From Sulfopaludibacter sp035606355 (lineage in GTDB: Bacteria; Acidobacteriota; Terriglobia; Bryobacterales; Bryobacteraceae): a DNA stretch of 64,000 nt. Where the stretch lies: the NCBI GenBank assembly GCA_035606355.1, contig DATNFO010000043.1:62001-126000 (forward strand), written 5' to 3'. Made by a program: the position numbers and the translations under genes. Under the pieces are notes generated by a model. That model saw nothing but the letters and a program-made list of their open reading frames with translations, did no database searches and was not told where the DNA came from. This document shows, in pieces, positions 34,084-42,104 of this stretch. Positions within the stretch are counted from its first letter, which is position 1. Every line of letters starts with the position of its first letter.

Positions 34084-34872
34084 CTATCGCGACAACCCCA
34101 TATTGGCTTCCAGCCGCTGTACGATCAGGTCGCGCCGCACCATCATGCCGTCGATTACTTCCGGCGGCACAAACTCGCCGATCTGGCGCGTCACTTCGTC
34201 CTTGCGCAATCGTTTCAATGCCGCCAGCAATTCGGGGCTGCATTGCGTGATCGCCGCCGGGTTGCGCAGCGACGTCCACTTGCGGAAGGTGCGGGTATGG
34301 TCGATCATCCACACCTGCCAGTCTTTCGTGATGACAAGGTTCTCTTGGCTCCGGTCCATGTTATAGATGAGTTGGTCGAAGACGCGGATGGTGTCCATCT
34401 GGTGACGCCAGCGAACCGGGTCGGGCGGCTGAATGTTCTTAGTGACCCGTTCCTTTTCGTCCATCAGCACGTTGTCGATCCACCAGGAGATGGAAGCGGG
34501 CTTGCCATCGATCACTCGCGCCACGCATGCCGGCACCATGCTGGCGAGCCCCAGCATCTTCGCGAGGCGGTAAGCGGCGACGTTGTACTTCCACGTGTCA
34601 TGGAAGTCCTCTTCCTGCGAGCCGTCGCGGCCTTTGAAGAGCGGCATGTAAAGATCGATGTGTTGAATGTGCGCCGCGTGCTCCACCTTCCCGTCCGAGA
34701 GCATCGCCTTTTGCGAGTTGGTGATCCCCTTGCCCGCGTACTGCGCGCTTTCGATGGTGGCGGTTAGGAGAAAGTGCTCCTTTTGGGCGTTGCTCCAATT
34801 GGCCGGGTCCTGCGCCCGGGCCAGGAGGAGGACGCAGGCGGAGAAAAATGCAAGAACGAAGCGCCGTGACAT
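34084..34872 (-). CDS. Exported atypical kinase-like protein
   Basis: A 262-residue protein started at the ATG at 34872, with signal peptide SRRFVLAFFSACVLLLARA. The sequence shows, in order, a nucleotide-loop-like GKGITNSQKAML at 48-58, HAAHIQ at 66-71, VFDQLIYNMDRSQENLVI at 164-181 and WMIDHTRTF at 188-196. This is the pattern of the HipA/PI4K/Fam20 type kinases (N-x-DR-x3-N and metal-binding IDH). Asp173, Asn178 and Asp191 would be the catalytic and metal ligands. If correct, it is an exported or periplasmic kinase, which is rare. It converges with the HTH_42 gene. Function and target are unknown. Confidence 0.6.
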   Translation of the reverse strand: MSRRFVLAFFSACVLLLARAQDPANWSNAQKEHFLLTATIESAQYAGKGITNSQKAMLSDGKVEHAAHIQHIDLYMPLFKGRDGSQEEDFHDTWKYNVAAYRLAKMLGLASMVPACVARVIDGKPASISWWIDNVLMDEKERVTKNIQPPDPVRWRHQMDTIRVFDQLIYNMDRSQENLVITKDWQVWMIDHTRTFRKWTSLRNPAAITQCSPELLAALKRLRKDEVTRQIGEFVPPEVIDGMMVRRDLIVQRLEANMGLSR

Positions 34873-34969
34873 CGTCTTGGAAATCAGCACGCGAGTTGCC
34901 GCCCCAATGCCGCTTTGTACGCGCGATTACGGGCAAGCGCGGCGGCGCGCCCTGGGTTAGCCTGAAGAG

Positions 34970-35851
34970 ATGACTCGACGGGCGGCTTTGGCGGCACTCA
35001 GCGCAGCTTCGGCGCTGGCACAGGATGCCCGCAAGGCCGCCGGACCGCCGCCGCGTACCACTCCCGCACTTTGCCTGTACTCCGACCAGATGATGAAGGT
35101 CGGGTACGAGGAAATGGGCGGGATTCTGAAGATGATCGGCTTTGACGGAGTGGACCTGATGGTTCAGCCGGGCGGCCACATTACCCCGGAGCATGCCGAT
35201 CTCGACCTCGAACGCGGCATCGAATCGATGAATGGGTCGGGCGTCAACGTGTACTCGGTCAGCACCAGTATCACCGCGCCGACAGATAAGACTTTGCAGA
35301 CGGCGGTCTCCTGGGCGGGGCAAATGGGGGTCCCCGTCTTCCGGCCCGGCGATTGGAAATACGGAACGGGCGCTGAGCCCGAGCAGCGGCTCGCGCAAGT
35401 CGCGCGTGAGATGCAGTTCTTCAGTCAGATTGGCGCGCAGGTGGGCGTCGCGGTGGCCATCCACAACGGACCGGTCGACAGCGTCGGCGCTGCGTTGTGG
35501 GACACACAGATGGTGATCCGCGGGCTCGATCCTCGTACGATCGGTTATGCGTACGACACCGGGTACGGAGCCTCTCAGGGTCCGGTTGCGTTGCGACTGG
35601 CTGCATCGCGCCTGAAGATGGTGGTGGCGCGCGACGGTTATTGGTCCAAAGAGGGCGGCGCGTGGAAATTTGTCGAGTGCCCGCTCGGCGAGGGAATGGT
35701 CGACTGGCAGGAAGTGTTCGCAGCGCTGCGAAAAGCGGAGTTCACCGGACCCGTCTCCCTGCGCGTCGGGTACGAACCGAAAGACGAGCTAAACGCGATC
35801 AAGAAGGATCTGGATTTTCTGAAGAAGCACCGGGCGTCAGCATTCGCGTAG
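34970..35851 (+). CDS. Xylose-isomerase-like TIM-barrel epimerase/isomerase
   Basis: A 293-residue protein of the AP endonuclease 2 / sugar isomerase superfamily. It starts TRRAALAALSAASALA, a twin-arginine-like or Sec signal, then DQMMKVGYEEMGGILKMIGFDGVDLMVQPGGH, VAVAIHNGPVD, YAYDTGYGASQG and FTGPVSLRVGYEP, following the TIM-barrel strand order. Some metal ligands (usual E-x-H-x-D-E) are not all obvious: HNGP and RDGYW replace the ordinary motifs. It may be an exported sugar isomerase/epimerase or a degenerate member. A GAAGAG site precedes the ATG. The downstream gap contains repeats. Confidence 0.75.
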   Translation: MTRRAALAALSAASALAQDARKAAGPPPRTTPALCLYSDQMMKVGYEEMGGILKMIGFDGVDLMVQPGGHITPEHADLDLERGIESMNGSGVNVYSVSTSITAPTDKTLQTAVSWAGQMGVPVFRPGDWKYGTGAEPEQRLAQVAREMQFFSQIGAQVGVAVAIHNGPVDSVGAALWDTQMVIRGLDPRTIGYAYDTGYGASQGPVALRLAASRLKMVVARDGYWSKEGGAWKFVECPLGEGMVDWQEVFAALRKAEFTGPVSLRVGYEPKDELNAIKKDLDFLKKHRASAFA

Positions 35852-35853
35852 CC

Positions 35854-35981
35854 GACGTGGCGACAGGAATCTTTCCTGTCGTGGCGCACAAAGCGCGACC
35901 GGCCGGAATGCCGCGGCAACCACGCGGAAGATAAGCTAAGCGCCATAATATCTGACGTGGCGACAGGAATCTTTCCTGTCG
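35854..35981. repeat. Two direct copies of a palindromic 28-mer, 100 bases apart
   Basis: GACGTGGCGACAGGAATC followed by TTTCCTGTCG occurs at 35854-35881 and again at 35954-35981, exactly 100 bases apart. Each copy holds a perfect hairpin CGACAGGAA-TCT-TTCCTGTCG. The spacer has GCGCACAAAGCGCG and GACCGGCC-type pieces. They follow the isomerase gene and resemble dispersed acidobacterial REP-type elements. Confidence 0.85.
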
Positions 35982-36021
35982 CGGCGCGCAGAGCGCGCCT
36001 GACGTGCAAAAACAGAAATGC

Positions 36022-36045
36022 GACCGGCCCGGAGGCCGGTCGTTA
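36022..36045. repeat. REP-like hairpin GACCGGCC/GGCCGGTC, single
   Basis: A stem-loop GACCGGCC-CGGA-GGCCGGTC with a trailing GTTAC. On the minus strand this supplies the TAA stop of the upstream cysteine-rich protein gene, the same arrangement as at polA. It belongs to the family at 24235 and 60462. Confidence 0.75.
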
Positions 36046-36336
36046 CGGCGCTACCGGACCTGGTGATTCTTCGTCGTCCGGGAAGGGGTCCGGATCGGGC
36101 TCTGGACGATGCGGCTCGTACGGCTCCGGGTCCGGATCCGGCTTTGTTGTTCCGGCGACAGCGCGGAACACACTGCGCGCCGGCTCGCGGACCGGTTCGG
36201 AGAGCGTCACTTCGCATTCGCAGCAGTCGCTGCACCGCCGGCACTTTTCGCAGATGTGATTGTTGCAGGCGTCTTTGGTGCACCGCGCGCAAATCCGCGT
36301 CGATTCCTCTCCACAGATGCTGCATTGAAATGGCAT
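36043..36336 (-). CDS. Cysteine-rich zinc-binding-like protein with acidic Pro/Asp tail
   Basis: A 97-residue protein. The first 45 residues hold ten cysteines in CxxC-type pairs (CSICGEES, CARCTKDACNNHICEKCRRCSDCCECE), which could bind two or three zinc ions in a B-box or MYND/zinc-ribbon-like fold. The rest is a low-complexity tail rich in Pro, Asp and Glu (TKPDPDPEPYEP, PEPDPDPFPDDEE). The ATG at 36336 is two bases from the start of the next gene's stop region. Function is unknown; such proteins may serve as adaptor or RNA/protein-binding factors. Confidence 0.62.
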   Translation of the reverse strand: MPFQCSICGEESTRICARCTKDACNNHICEKCRRCSDCCECEVTLSEPVREPARSVFRAVAGTTKPDPDPEPYEPHRPEPDPDPFPDDEESPGPVAP

Positions 36337-36338
36337 GG

Positions 36339-36911
36339 TTATCTCTTCTTTCCTGTTTTGGCGGTTGCCGCTGGGGCCGTGGGGCTGAGAATACCGCGAC
36401 AGCGCTGCGCTTCTTTATCCATCACCACGAGCGCGCGCTCACGATCCGCCGCAAGGCTCACGATGTAAGTCTGAAACCGGCTCCGGTTCGCGCCGCCTTC
36501 CGCTGCAAGGCTGGCGAGGGCTTGAGCCGCCGCTGGACTATCATACTTGCGGATGCCTGCCTCGACGGAGGCGAGCATCGTCTCAACCGATTGCATCCGG
36601 AACAGGACTTCGATCGAAAGAGCGAGTTGCTCGGGCTTCGCGGCAAGCGCCTGGGCCTGCGACGCGATTGCCGACGTCTGAACCTTCGTCGATTGCAACT
36701 GCTCCGCGTACGTCTCCGGCGCGCCTTTCTCCACCCACGCGCGCGCGTCGATCTTCTCGAGGGCACTCGTCAGGCGCGAGTTATGCGCGGCAATTTCCTT
36801 CATGACCGGAGCGATGTCCCACGGGTTTTCCATTCCCGCCGGAGGCGACGCCTGGCAGAACGCCACCGTACTGGCGATCATCAGGAGAAGCGCGGGACGG
36901 AAAGCATCCAT
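36339..36911 (-). CDS. Exported helical protein of unknown function
   Basis: A 190-residue protein from the ATG at 36911, with the signal peptide DAFRPALLLMIASTVAFCQ. The mature part is almost all helical, with a long coiled region (VMKEIAAHNSRLTSALEKID, STKVQTSAIASQAQALAAK) and the tail PTAPAATAKTGKKR. No known domain. The gene lies between FecR and the cysteine-rich gene, all in the same direction. A longer open frame upstream does not read like a signal and is rejected. Confidence 0.55.
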   Translation of the reverse strand: MDAFRPALLLMIASTVAFCQASPPAGMENPWDIAPVMKEIAAHNSRLTSALEKIDARAWVEKGAPETYAEQLQSTKVQTSAIASQAQALAAKPEQLALSIEVLFRMQSVETMLASVEAGIRKYDSPAAAQALASLAAEGGANRSRFQTYIVSLAADRERALVVMDKEAQRCRGILSPTAPAATAKTGKKR

Positions 36912-36997
36912 GAATCCATTATGTCGGAAAAGTGCGGCGCTCCCGGACGGGACTGTGAAGAAACACCAGTACGCGCAATACAACCGATTTTGTTTTC

Positions 36998-37813
36998 CTA
37001 GTGGCCGCCGGACGGTGGAGCAGTGGGCGCCGTCGGAGCCGTGGGTGCAGTCGGAGCTGTAGGCGCAGTGCCGGTTCCGTTCTTGCCCTTATCGCCTTGC
37101 GCCCCTACAGTGCCGCCGCCCGCTCCGCCGATGCCGCCGGGGGAACCCGGCCCGCGGTTGAGCAGGATCTGGTAAAGGCCATCCACGACTGCATTCTGAA
37201 GCTTGGCGAGAATAAAGCCGTTGTCGCGAAGGGCGGCGAGCGGCTGTCCGCGAAATACCTTGATCGATTCGCCGGCCGTCAGCTCCGGAACTTTGCCCGG
37301 CGCCGTCAGATTGCGGACTCCGACGATTCCTTCGTCCACCGTGACCACCGTCGTACCATCGTCGTCCTCGACACTCACGTCGAAAACCGTGCCGCGCACG
37401 GAAATGACTGCCGTCGGGGTGGTGACGTTCTTGTAATTCTTCACGCCCGGTGCGTGCTGGATCCACACCTTCACGCGCCCGATCATGATGTTCAGCAAAT
37501 GCTCCCAATCGGTCGGCTGTTCGCGGAAAATCACCTGCGAATTCGGGAAGACTTCGAAGGTGCTGCCATCCTGCGTGTACTGGAATTTGGCCCAGCCCTG
37601 AGAACCCGTGACAATCACTTGCATCTGCTTGACGCTATCGCCAACGGAAATCGGCGTCTGATAGCCGCCCTGCAGCAGCGAGACCTGACCGGTCATTTCC
37701 AGGACTTTTGCGACGTAGGATTGCCCGAAAGCGGAGGTCGCGAGAAACACTACGAGCGCCGGTAAGAGAAGCTTAGGACGAGCGGTCCGCGAGAGCATAT
37801 GGCGCCGGAGCAT
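36998..37813 (-). CDS. FecR-domain protein with TAP-repeat tail
   Basis: A 271-residue exported protein. The signal peptide runs to about residue 31 (PKLLLPALVVFLATSAFG). The FecR domain (about 60-170) has VGDSVKQMQVIVTGSQGWAKFQYTQDGSTFEVFPNSQVIF and TPTAVISVRGTVFDVSV segments, the latter the core motif of FecR-like domains. The C-terminus has five to six TAP repeats (residues about 246-265) ending in PPSGGH. Stand-alone FecR proteins act as periplasmic or surface proteins rather than anti-sigma factors; no sigma factor or TonB receptor is next to it. Confidence 0.82.
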   Translation of the reverse strand: MLRRHMLSRTARPKLLLPALVVFLATSAFGQSYVAKVLEMTGQVSLLQGGYQTPISVGDSVKQMQVIVTGSQGWAKFQYTQDGSTFEVFPNSQVIFREQPTDWEHLLNIMIGRVKVWIQHAPGVKNYKNVTTPTAVISVRGTVFDVSVEDDDGTTVVTVDEGIVGVRNLTAPGKVPELTAGESIKVFRGQPLAALRDNGFILAKLQNAVVDGLYQILLNRGPGSPGGIGGAGGGTVGAQGDKGKNGTGTAPTAPTAPTAPTAPTAPPSGGH

Positions 37814-38012
37814 AGTGTAAATTTCCAGAGCCGGGCATCTGAAACCCAGCCCTCAGCTATGACTCAATTGCAGTCTAGCACTAAACTTGCAAAGCAAATA
37901 GCTGGCCGCGATTAAACTTTGCTCACAAATCACTTCATTTCAGTAGTTTGTTGCAACCGCGGCGCGGCCGAATGAGCTAGAATGGTACGCAATTGTGTGT
38001 CATAAGGGAACA

Positions 38013-39866
38013 GTGCGTGTTCCGGTTCTCATCCTCACGCTGACTGCGGCGGTCACCGCTCTGGCTCAGCCGGCGATGGAGTGGCGGCGCCTCGGAAGCT
38101 CCGCCGTCGAACTGGGGCTGGCCTCGCCTGCGACCGGTCCGGTGGCCCAGGTGTGGTTCGCCGCGGACGGAGTTTCGCTCTACGCGCGCACCTCTTCGGG
38201 ACGAATTTTCCAAACTACCGACTTTGAATCCTGGCGCGATGCCGCTGGCACATTCGCTCCCAGCCCCTCGACGGGCGTATCGCAGCTTGTGCGCATGCCG
38301 GAAGCCGAGGCGACGGTCACACCTGGAACCGCCGGCCGTTTCTTTGCAGTCGGCCGCCACCTCTGGCGCACGGACGACTTCGGCCGTTCCTGGACCAATC
38401 TGACGGCATTCAAATCCCAAAGCATCGTGGGACCCGGCCAGCATTCCGTCGCGGTATCCCCGCTGGACGGCAACCAGCTCGTCCTGGCCAACGATTACGG
38501 CGTCTGGCGCAGCATGGATGGCGGACTCACCTGGAGCGGCCTCAACGAAGGTTTGCCTAACCTGGGCGTACGCCGCATTCTGGCGGCTGGAAGCGCGACC
38601 GGCGTTCGCGTTCTTGCGGCCGGCCTTGGCGAGCTGCAATTGAGCGCGGGCTCGAGCGTGTGGCAGCCTTCCGCCGCTCCCTTCCTCCAATCGGAAAACG
38701 CGTTAAAAGGAAGATACTCGGCCGCGCTGGGCGCGCAAATCACCGCCGTCGCGTCGGCAGGCGATTCCGTCTACGCCGGATCGTCCGATGGACGTTTGTG
38801 GGCGTCGGCGAATCGCGGCACGACGTTCCAGCAGATGGCCCCCCTGGGTGCGAACGGTCCCGTCGAGCGAATTTTCGTCGACCCGGCCGCCCCGCGCGTC
38901 GCGCTGGCCGCACTGAGCGGTTCCACCGGTCCGCACGTTCTGCGCACCACCAACAACGGCCTGTTCTGGGATTCGCTGGATTTCAATCTCCCGAATGCAC
39001 CGGTCTACTCCGTCACCGGCGATCGCGCAACGGGCTCCATCTATGTCGCCAGCGAGAAAGGCGTCTTTTTCGGCCATGCCGATTTGAATAATGCCACGGC
39101 CGATCCGGTGAATTGGGAGAGCCTTCCGGGACTGCCTAATGTCCCCGCGACTGACGTACACCTGGACGCGGCCGGGATTCGACTCTATGCCTCGCTTGAT
39201 GGTTACGGCGTCTATGCCACGCCGGCGCCCCACATCCGCCGCGGCATCCGCCTGGTGAACGCAGCCGATTTCAGTAACCGCCCGGCTGCGCCCGGTTCGC
39301 TCGTGAGCGTAATCGGCGGCCGCGTGACAACCGCGAACGGGAACAGCCTCAGCTATCCCGTGCTGGCCGCAAGCGATACCGAATCGCAGATTCAGGTTCC
39401 GTTCGAAGCCGTGGGTCCGAACGTCGCCCTGGCGCTGCAAACATCCAACGGCAGCATGACGATGGGGCTGACGGTACAGCCGCTATCCCCCGCAATTCTG
39501 GTGAGCCGCGAAGGCGCGCCGGCGCTTTTCGATGCGGATACGGAACTTCCGGTGGACGGGCGCAACACCGCGCATGCCGGCGCACGCATTAAGATTATGC
39601 TCACCGGATTGGGACGCGTTCGGCCGGACTGGCCGACCGGCTTGCAGGCGCCGATGGATAATCCGCCTGCCGTAGCCGTCCCCGTCAAAGCATTCCTCGA
39701 TGGCGCTGCGATCCAGGTGAACAGCGCGACACTCGCTTCCGGCTATATCGGCTTCTATGTTGTGGAAGTGCAACTCCCCGCGGTAGTCAATGCCGGAACT
39801 TCAGAACTGTACGTGAGCGCCGGCGGGCACGACAGCAATAAAATCCAAATCGTCGTCGAGCAGTAA
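38013..39866 (+). CDS. Secreted BNR-repeat protein with TIGR03437-type C-terminal domain
   Basis: A 617-residue exported protein. The GTG at 38013 is favoured because AAGGGA is a few bases upstream; the signal peptide is VRVPVLILTLTAAVTALAQ. Residues about 25-410 form a beta-propeller with BNR/sialidase-type repeats (TTDFESWRDAA, RTDDFGRSWTNLTAF, SMDGGLTWSGLN, TTNNGLFWDSLDF). The C-terminal about 200 residues match the domain named after Solibacter: VNAADFSNRPAAPGSLVSVIG, SQIQVPFEAVGPN and KIMLTGLGRVRPDW. It is probably a surface glycan-binding or cell-wall protein. It is divergent from the FecR gene across a 199-base gap with no clear promoter. Confidence 0.82.
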   Translation: MRVPVLILTLTAAVTALAQPAMEWRRLGSSAVELGLASPATGPVAQVWFAADGVSLYARTSSGRIFQTTDFESWRDAAGTFAPSPSTGVSQLVRMPEAEATVTPGTAGRFFAVGRHLWRTDDFGRSWTNLTAFKSQSIVGPGQHSVAVSPLDGNQLVLANDYGVWRSMDGGLTWSGLNEGLPNLGVRRILAAGSATGVRVLAAGLGELQLSAGSSVWQPSAAPFLQSENALKGRYSAALGAQITAVASAGDSVYAGSSDGRLWASANRGTTFQQMAPLGANGPVERIFVDPAAPRVALAALSGSTGPHVLRTTNNGLFWDSLDFNLPNAPVYSVTGDRATGSIYVASEKGVFFGHADLNNATADPVNWESLPGLPNVPATDVHLDAAGIRLYASLDGYGVYATPAPHIRRGIRLVNAADFSNRPAAPGSLVSVIGGRVTTANGNSLSYPVLAASDTESQIQVPFEAVGPNVALALQTSNGSMTMGLTVQPLSPAILVSREGAPALFDADTELPVDGRNTAHAGARIKIMLTGLGRVRPDWPTGLQAPMDNPPAVAVPVKAFLDGAAIQVNSATLASGYIGFYVVEVQLPAVVNAGTSELYVSAGGHDSNKIQIVVEQ

Positions 39867-39941
39867 AGCAGGCGGGCACACCCCGGGGCATCTCACCGAT
39901 TGCGCAGAACTCTAAAGATTTTGTAAGATTTCAATCTAACC

Positions 39942-40307
39942 ATGATGCTTCTAGTGGATGACGACCCCGGGTTTCTGGAAGCAGCCCAAGAATCCCTTGA
40001 TACCGGCCGCGGCGTTTTTTTCGCGGCAAATGCTTCGCAGGCAATGGACTTGATGCAGTCCGTCGGGAGCGCCTTCTCGATCGTGATGGTCGATTTGGAC
40101 CTTCCCGGGACGGATGGCTTTCAGCTCATACGCGAGCTTCACACCCGTTACCCTGACCTCCCTACCATCGCGATCAGCGGAGTCCTGCAGGCGGACGTTT
40201 TGGAGAGTTCCCGCGCCTTCGGGGCAGTGGAAACGCTGCGAAAACCGATTACGGGCGAGTGGAACCAGGTAGTGGCGCGCACCCGGGCTCGCTGTCACAA
40301 CGTATAG
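39942..40307 (+). CDS. Stand-alone response-regulator receiver domain
   Basis: A 121-residue receiver (REC) domain with no output domain. The acidic pair VDDDPGF is at residues 5-11, the phosphoacceptor Asp is in IVMVDLDLPGTDGF at about 51, the Thr/Ser switch is AISGV and the Lys is in LRKPIT at about 101. It could act as a phosphate relay or CheY-like regulator. No histidine kinase is next to it. Its last 59 bases overlap the convergent ferredoxin gene. Confidence 0.85.
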   Translation: MMLLVDDDPGFLEAAQESLDTGRGVFFAANASQAMDLMQSVGSAFSIVMVDLDLPGTDGFQLIRELHTRYPDLPTIAISGVLQADVLESSRAFGAVETLRKPITGEWNQVVARTRARCHNV

Positions 40308-40662
40308 CCGCCGCCGAGCGCGCAAACACGTATTCCTCCACCGGACGGCCGCCGATCAGATGCTCCTGGATAATGCGCTCCAGCACCTCGGGCATCGCCG
40401 AGTGGTACCACACCCCGTCCGGATACACCACCGCGATCGGTCCCTGCTCGCAAACCCGCAGGCAGTTAGCCTTCGTCCGATATACGCGGTCCAAGACTCC
40501 CAGTTCGGCCAGCCGCCGCTTCAGATAGTCCCACGCTTCAAGACCGGCTTCCTTCGTGCAGCACTTGGGCTTTGTCTGGTCGGCGCACAGAAAAATGTGG
40601 CGCTCGATCGTGGGAATTTGCAGTCCCGCGGCCACCTGCGTCAGCCGTTCGACGTCCGCCAC
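40249..40662 (-). CDS. Thioredoxin-fold 2Fe-2S ferredoxin
   Basis: A 137-residue ferredoxin from a GTG at 40662, two bases after the stop of the FAH-family gene. The cluster cysteines appear as HIFLCADQTKPKCC and NCLRVCEQGP, the pattern of thioredoxin-like [2Fe-2S] ferredoxins (NuoE-related). The region after about residue 105 (VEEYVFARSAAAI...) is an extension that overlaps the receiver gene on the other strand by 59 bases. It would pass electrons to an unknown partner. Other longer frames upstream have no good start. Confidence 0.8.
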   Translation of the reverse strand: MADVERLTQVAAGLQIPTIERHIFLCADQTKPKCCTKEAGLEAWDYLKRRLAELGVLDRVYRTKANCLRVCEQGPIAVVYPDGVWYHSAMPEVLERIIQEHLIGGRPVEEYVFARSAAAIRCDSEPGCAPLPGSTRP

Positions 40663-40664
40663 CG

Positions 40665-41507
40665 CTACACCCGCGCCGCGCTGTTGCGCAACTCGCCGAT
40701 CTCCCGGTTGCGGATGGTCACCACGTCGCCGGGTTTCAGCGCGCATTCCTGCGTCACGATAATGCCCGTCCCGGTGAGCACCACCGTTCCTATGGGCACG
40801 TGATTGGATCGGGTCAGGTACTCCACCAGCTTTTCAATCTTACGGTGCAATTGCGAGGTATTCACTGCCCCCTCGAACAACGTGCTGCCAGCGCGCTCGA
40901 TGGTGCAAGTGATGTCCAATGCGTACGGGTCGGCAAGATCCTCCACCGGCACCATCGTGGGACCGAGCGCGCAGCACCCATCGTACATTTTCGATTGCGG
41001 CAGATACAGCGCGTTCTCACGTTCGATGTCCCAGGCGCTCACATCGTTGGCCAGCGTGTAACCCACCACGCTTCCTTTGCTGCCGAGCACTACCGCGAGT
41101 TCGGGCTCGGGCGCGGTGAACTGGGAATCCGCGCGAATGCCGATCGGCTGCCCGGTGGGCACACACACGCGAGCCGTTCCCTTGAAGAAGATCTCCGGCC
41201 GCTCCTCGCGATAGACATGGGCGTACATGCCTTCGCGCGTGCCGTGCTCAGCATCGCGAAAGGTGGAGCTGCTTTCGTAGGTGCAGCCGCAGCCCCAAAC
41301 TTCGGGCGGCGTCACCGGCAAGCCGGGCGGCAGTTGTTCCGGATGCCGGCTGGCGAGCTGAGATGCCAGGCGCGACAGAGGCACGCCCTCCACCTCGGCG
41401 CGCCGTATGAGGTCTCGCATATTGTGCTCGGGAATGGGCCGCGCGCCTTCTTTGTCAAAAACCGCGGCCACAACCGCGCCTTCACACTTGATTTGTCCCA
41501 GGTGCAT
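40665..41507 (-). CDS. Fumarylacetoacetate hydrolase (FAH)-family protein
   Basis: A 280-residue FAH-superfamily enzyme. The metal-binding Glu/Asp pattern is seen in GCGCTYESSSTFRDAEHG, in PEIFFKGTARVCVPTG and in PEPELAVVLGSKGSVVGYTLANDVSAWDIERENALYLPQSKMYDGCCALGPTMV-type motif III (all partial). Members hydrolyse C-C bonds in acylpyruvates or isomerise 2-hydroxyhepta-2,4-dienedioate. The substrate cannot be fixed from sequence. The gene leads into the ferredoxin with two bases between, so the two may be cotranscribed, which is unusual. It stands just downstream of lemA. Confidence 0.85.
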   Translation of the reverse strand: MHLGQIKCEGAVVAAVFDKEGARPIPEHNMRDLIRRAEVEGVPLSRLASQLASRHPEQLPPGLPVTPPEVWGCGCTYESSSTFRDAEHGTREGMYAHVYREERPEIFFKGTARVCVPTGQPIGIRADSQFTAPEPELAVVLGSKGSVVGYTLANDVSAWDIERENALYLPQSKMYDGCCALGPTMVPVEDLADPYALDITCTIERAGSTLFEGAVNTSQLHRKIEKLVEYLTRSNHVPIGTVVLTGTGIIVTQECALKPGDVVTIRNREIGELRNSAARV

Positions 41508-41525
41508 TTACGTTTTCTACCTCGG

Positions 41526-42098
41526 CTAGAACTGGACTTTGGGCGCCTGACGCGCGCCCGGCTCGGTCTTAAAGTATGCGTCATCGCGCTGCATTCCAGC
41601 AATCGACGCTACGATGTTGTCGGGGAAACGCTGGATCTGCGCATTGTAATGTTCGAGCGTCTCATTATACTTGCGGCGTTCGACGGCAATGCGGTTTTCT
41701 GTGCCCGCGAGTTCGTCCTGAAGCCGAAGGAAGTTCTCATTGCTCTTGAGCTGTGGATAATTCTCGGAGATCACCAGGAGGCGGGATAGCGCGCCCGAAA
41801 GCTGATCGTTCGCCGCGATCTTCTCCTGCGGCGTGCGCCCGTTGATGAGCGCCGCGCGAGCGTCGGCGATGGCCTTGTATACCTCCGTTTCGTGCGCGGC
41901 GAAGCCTTTGACAGTCGCAACGAGGTTAGGGATCAGGTCGGCGCGCCGCTGCAGCACTACGTCCACGTTGCTCCATTGCGCGTTCACCGCTTCGCGCTGG
42001 GTAACCAGATCATTCTTCACACTGTAGTATTTGCTGGCTCCCGCAATCCCTACGACGACGATAATGAGGAGCGCGATCAGTCCGGCCTTCACTCTCAC
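41526..42098 (-). CDS. lemA: LemA family protein
   Basis: A 190-residue membrane-anchored helical protein. The anchor is AGLIALLIIVVVGIAGASKY at about 5-25, followed by the LemA signature VNAQWSNVDVVLQRRADLIPNLVATVKGFAAHE, then SENYPQLKSNENFLRLQDELAGTENRIAVERRKYNE, all close to the family. LemA proteins are of unclear function and are usually encoded beside TPM-domain proteins, as here. It is seven bases after the nucleotidyltransferase gene and ends 19 bases before the FAH gene. Confidence 0.92.
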   Translation of the reverse strand: MRVKAGLIALLIIVVVGIAGASKYYSVKNDLVTQREAVNAQWSNVDVVLQRRADLIPNLVATVKGFAAHETEVYKAIADARAALINGRTPQEKIAANDQLSGALSRLLVISENYPQLKSNENFLRLQDELAGTENRIAVERRKYNETLEHYNAQIQRFPDNIVASIAGMQRDDAYFKTEPGARQAPKVQF

Positions 42099-42104
42099 AT
42101 TCTC

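Noticed and set aside
35850..36042. CRISPR array
   Set aside because: Only two copies of the repeat 100 bases apart, strongly palindromic, with no cas genes.
37814..38012. Promoter for the BNR protein (TTGCAA at 37951 and TAGAAT at 37978)
   Set aside because: Spacing of 21 bases is too long for a standard sigma-70 promoter and no other box fits.
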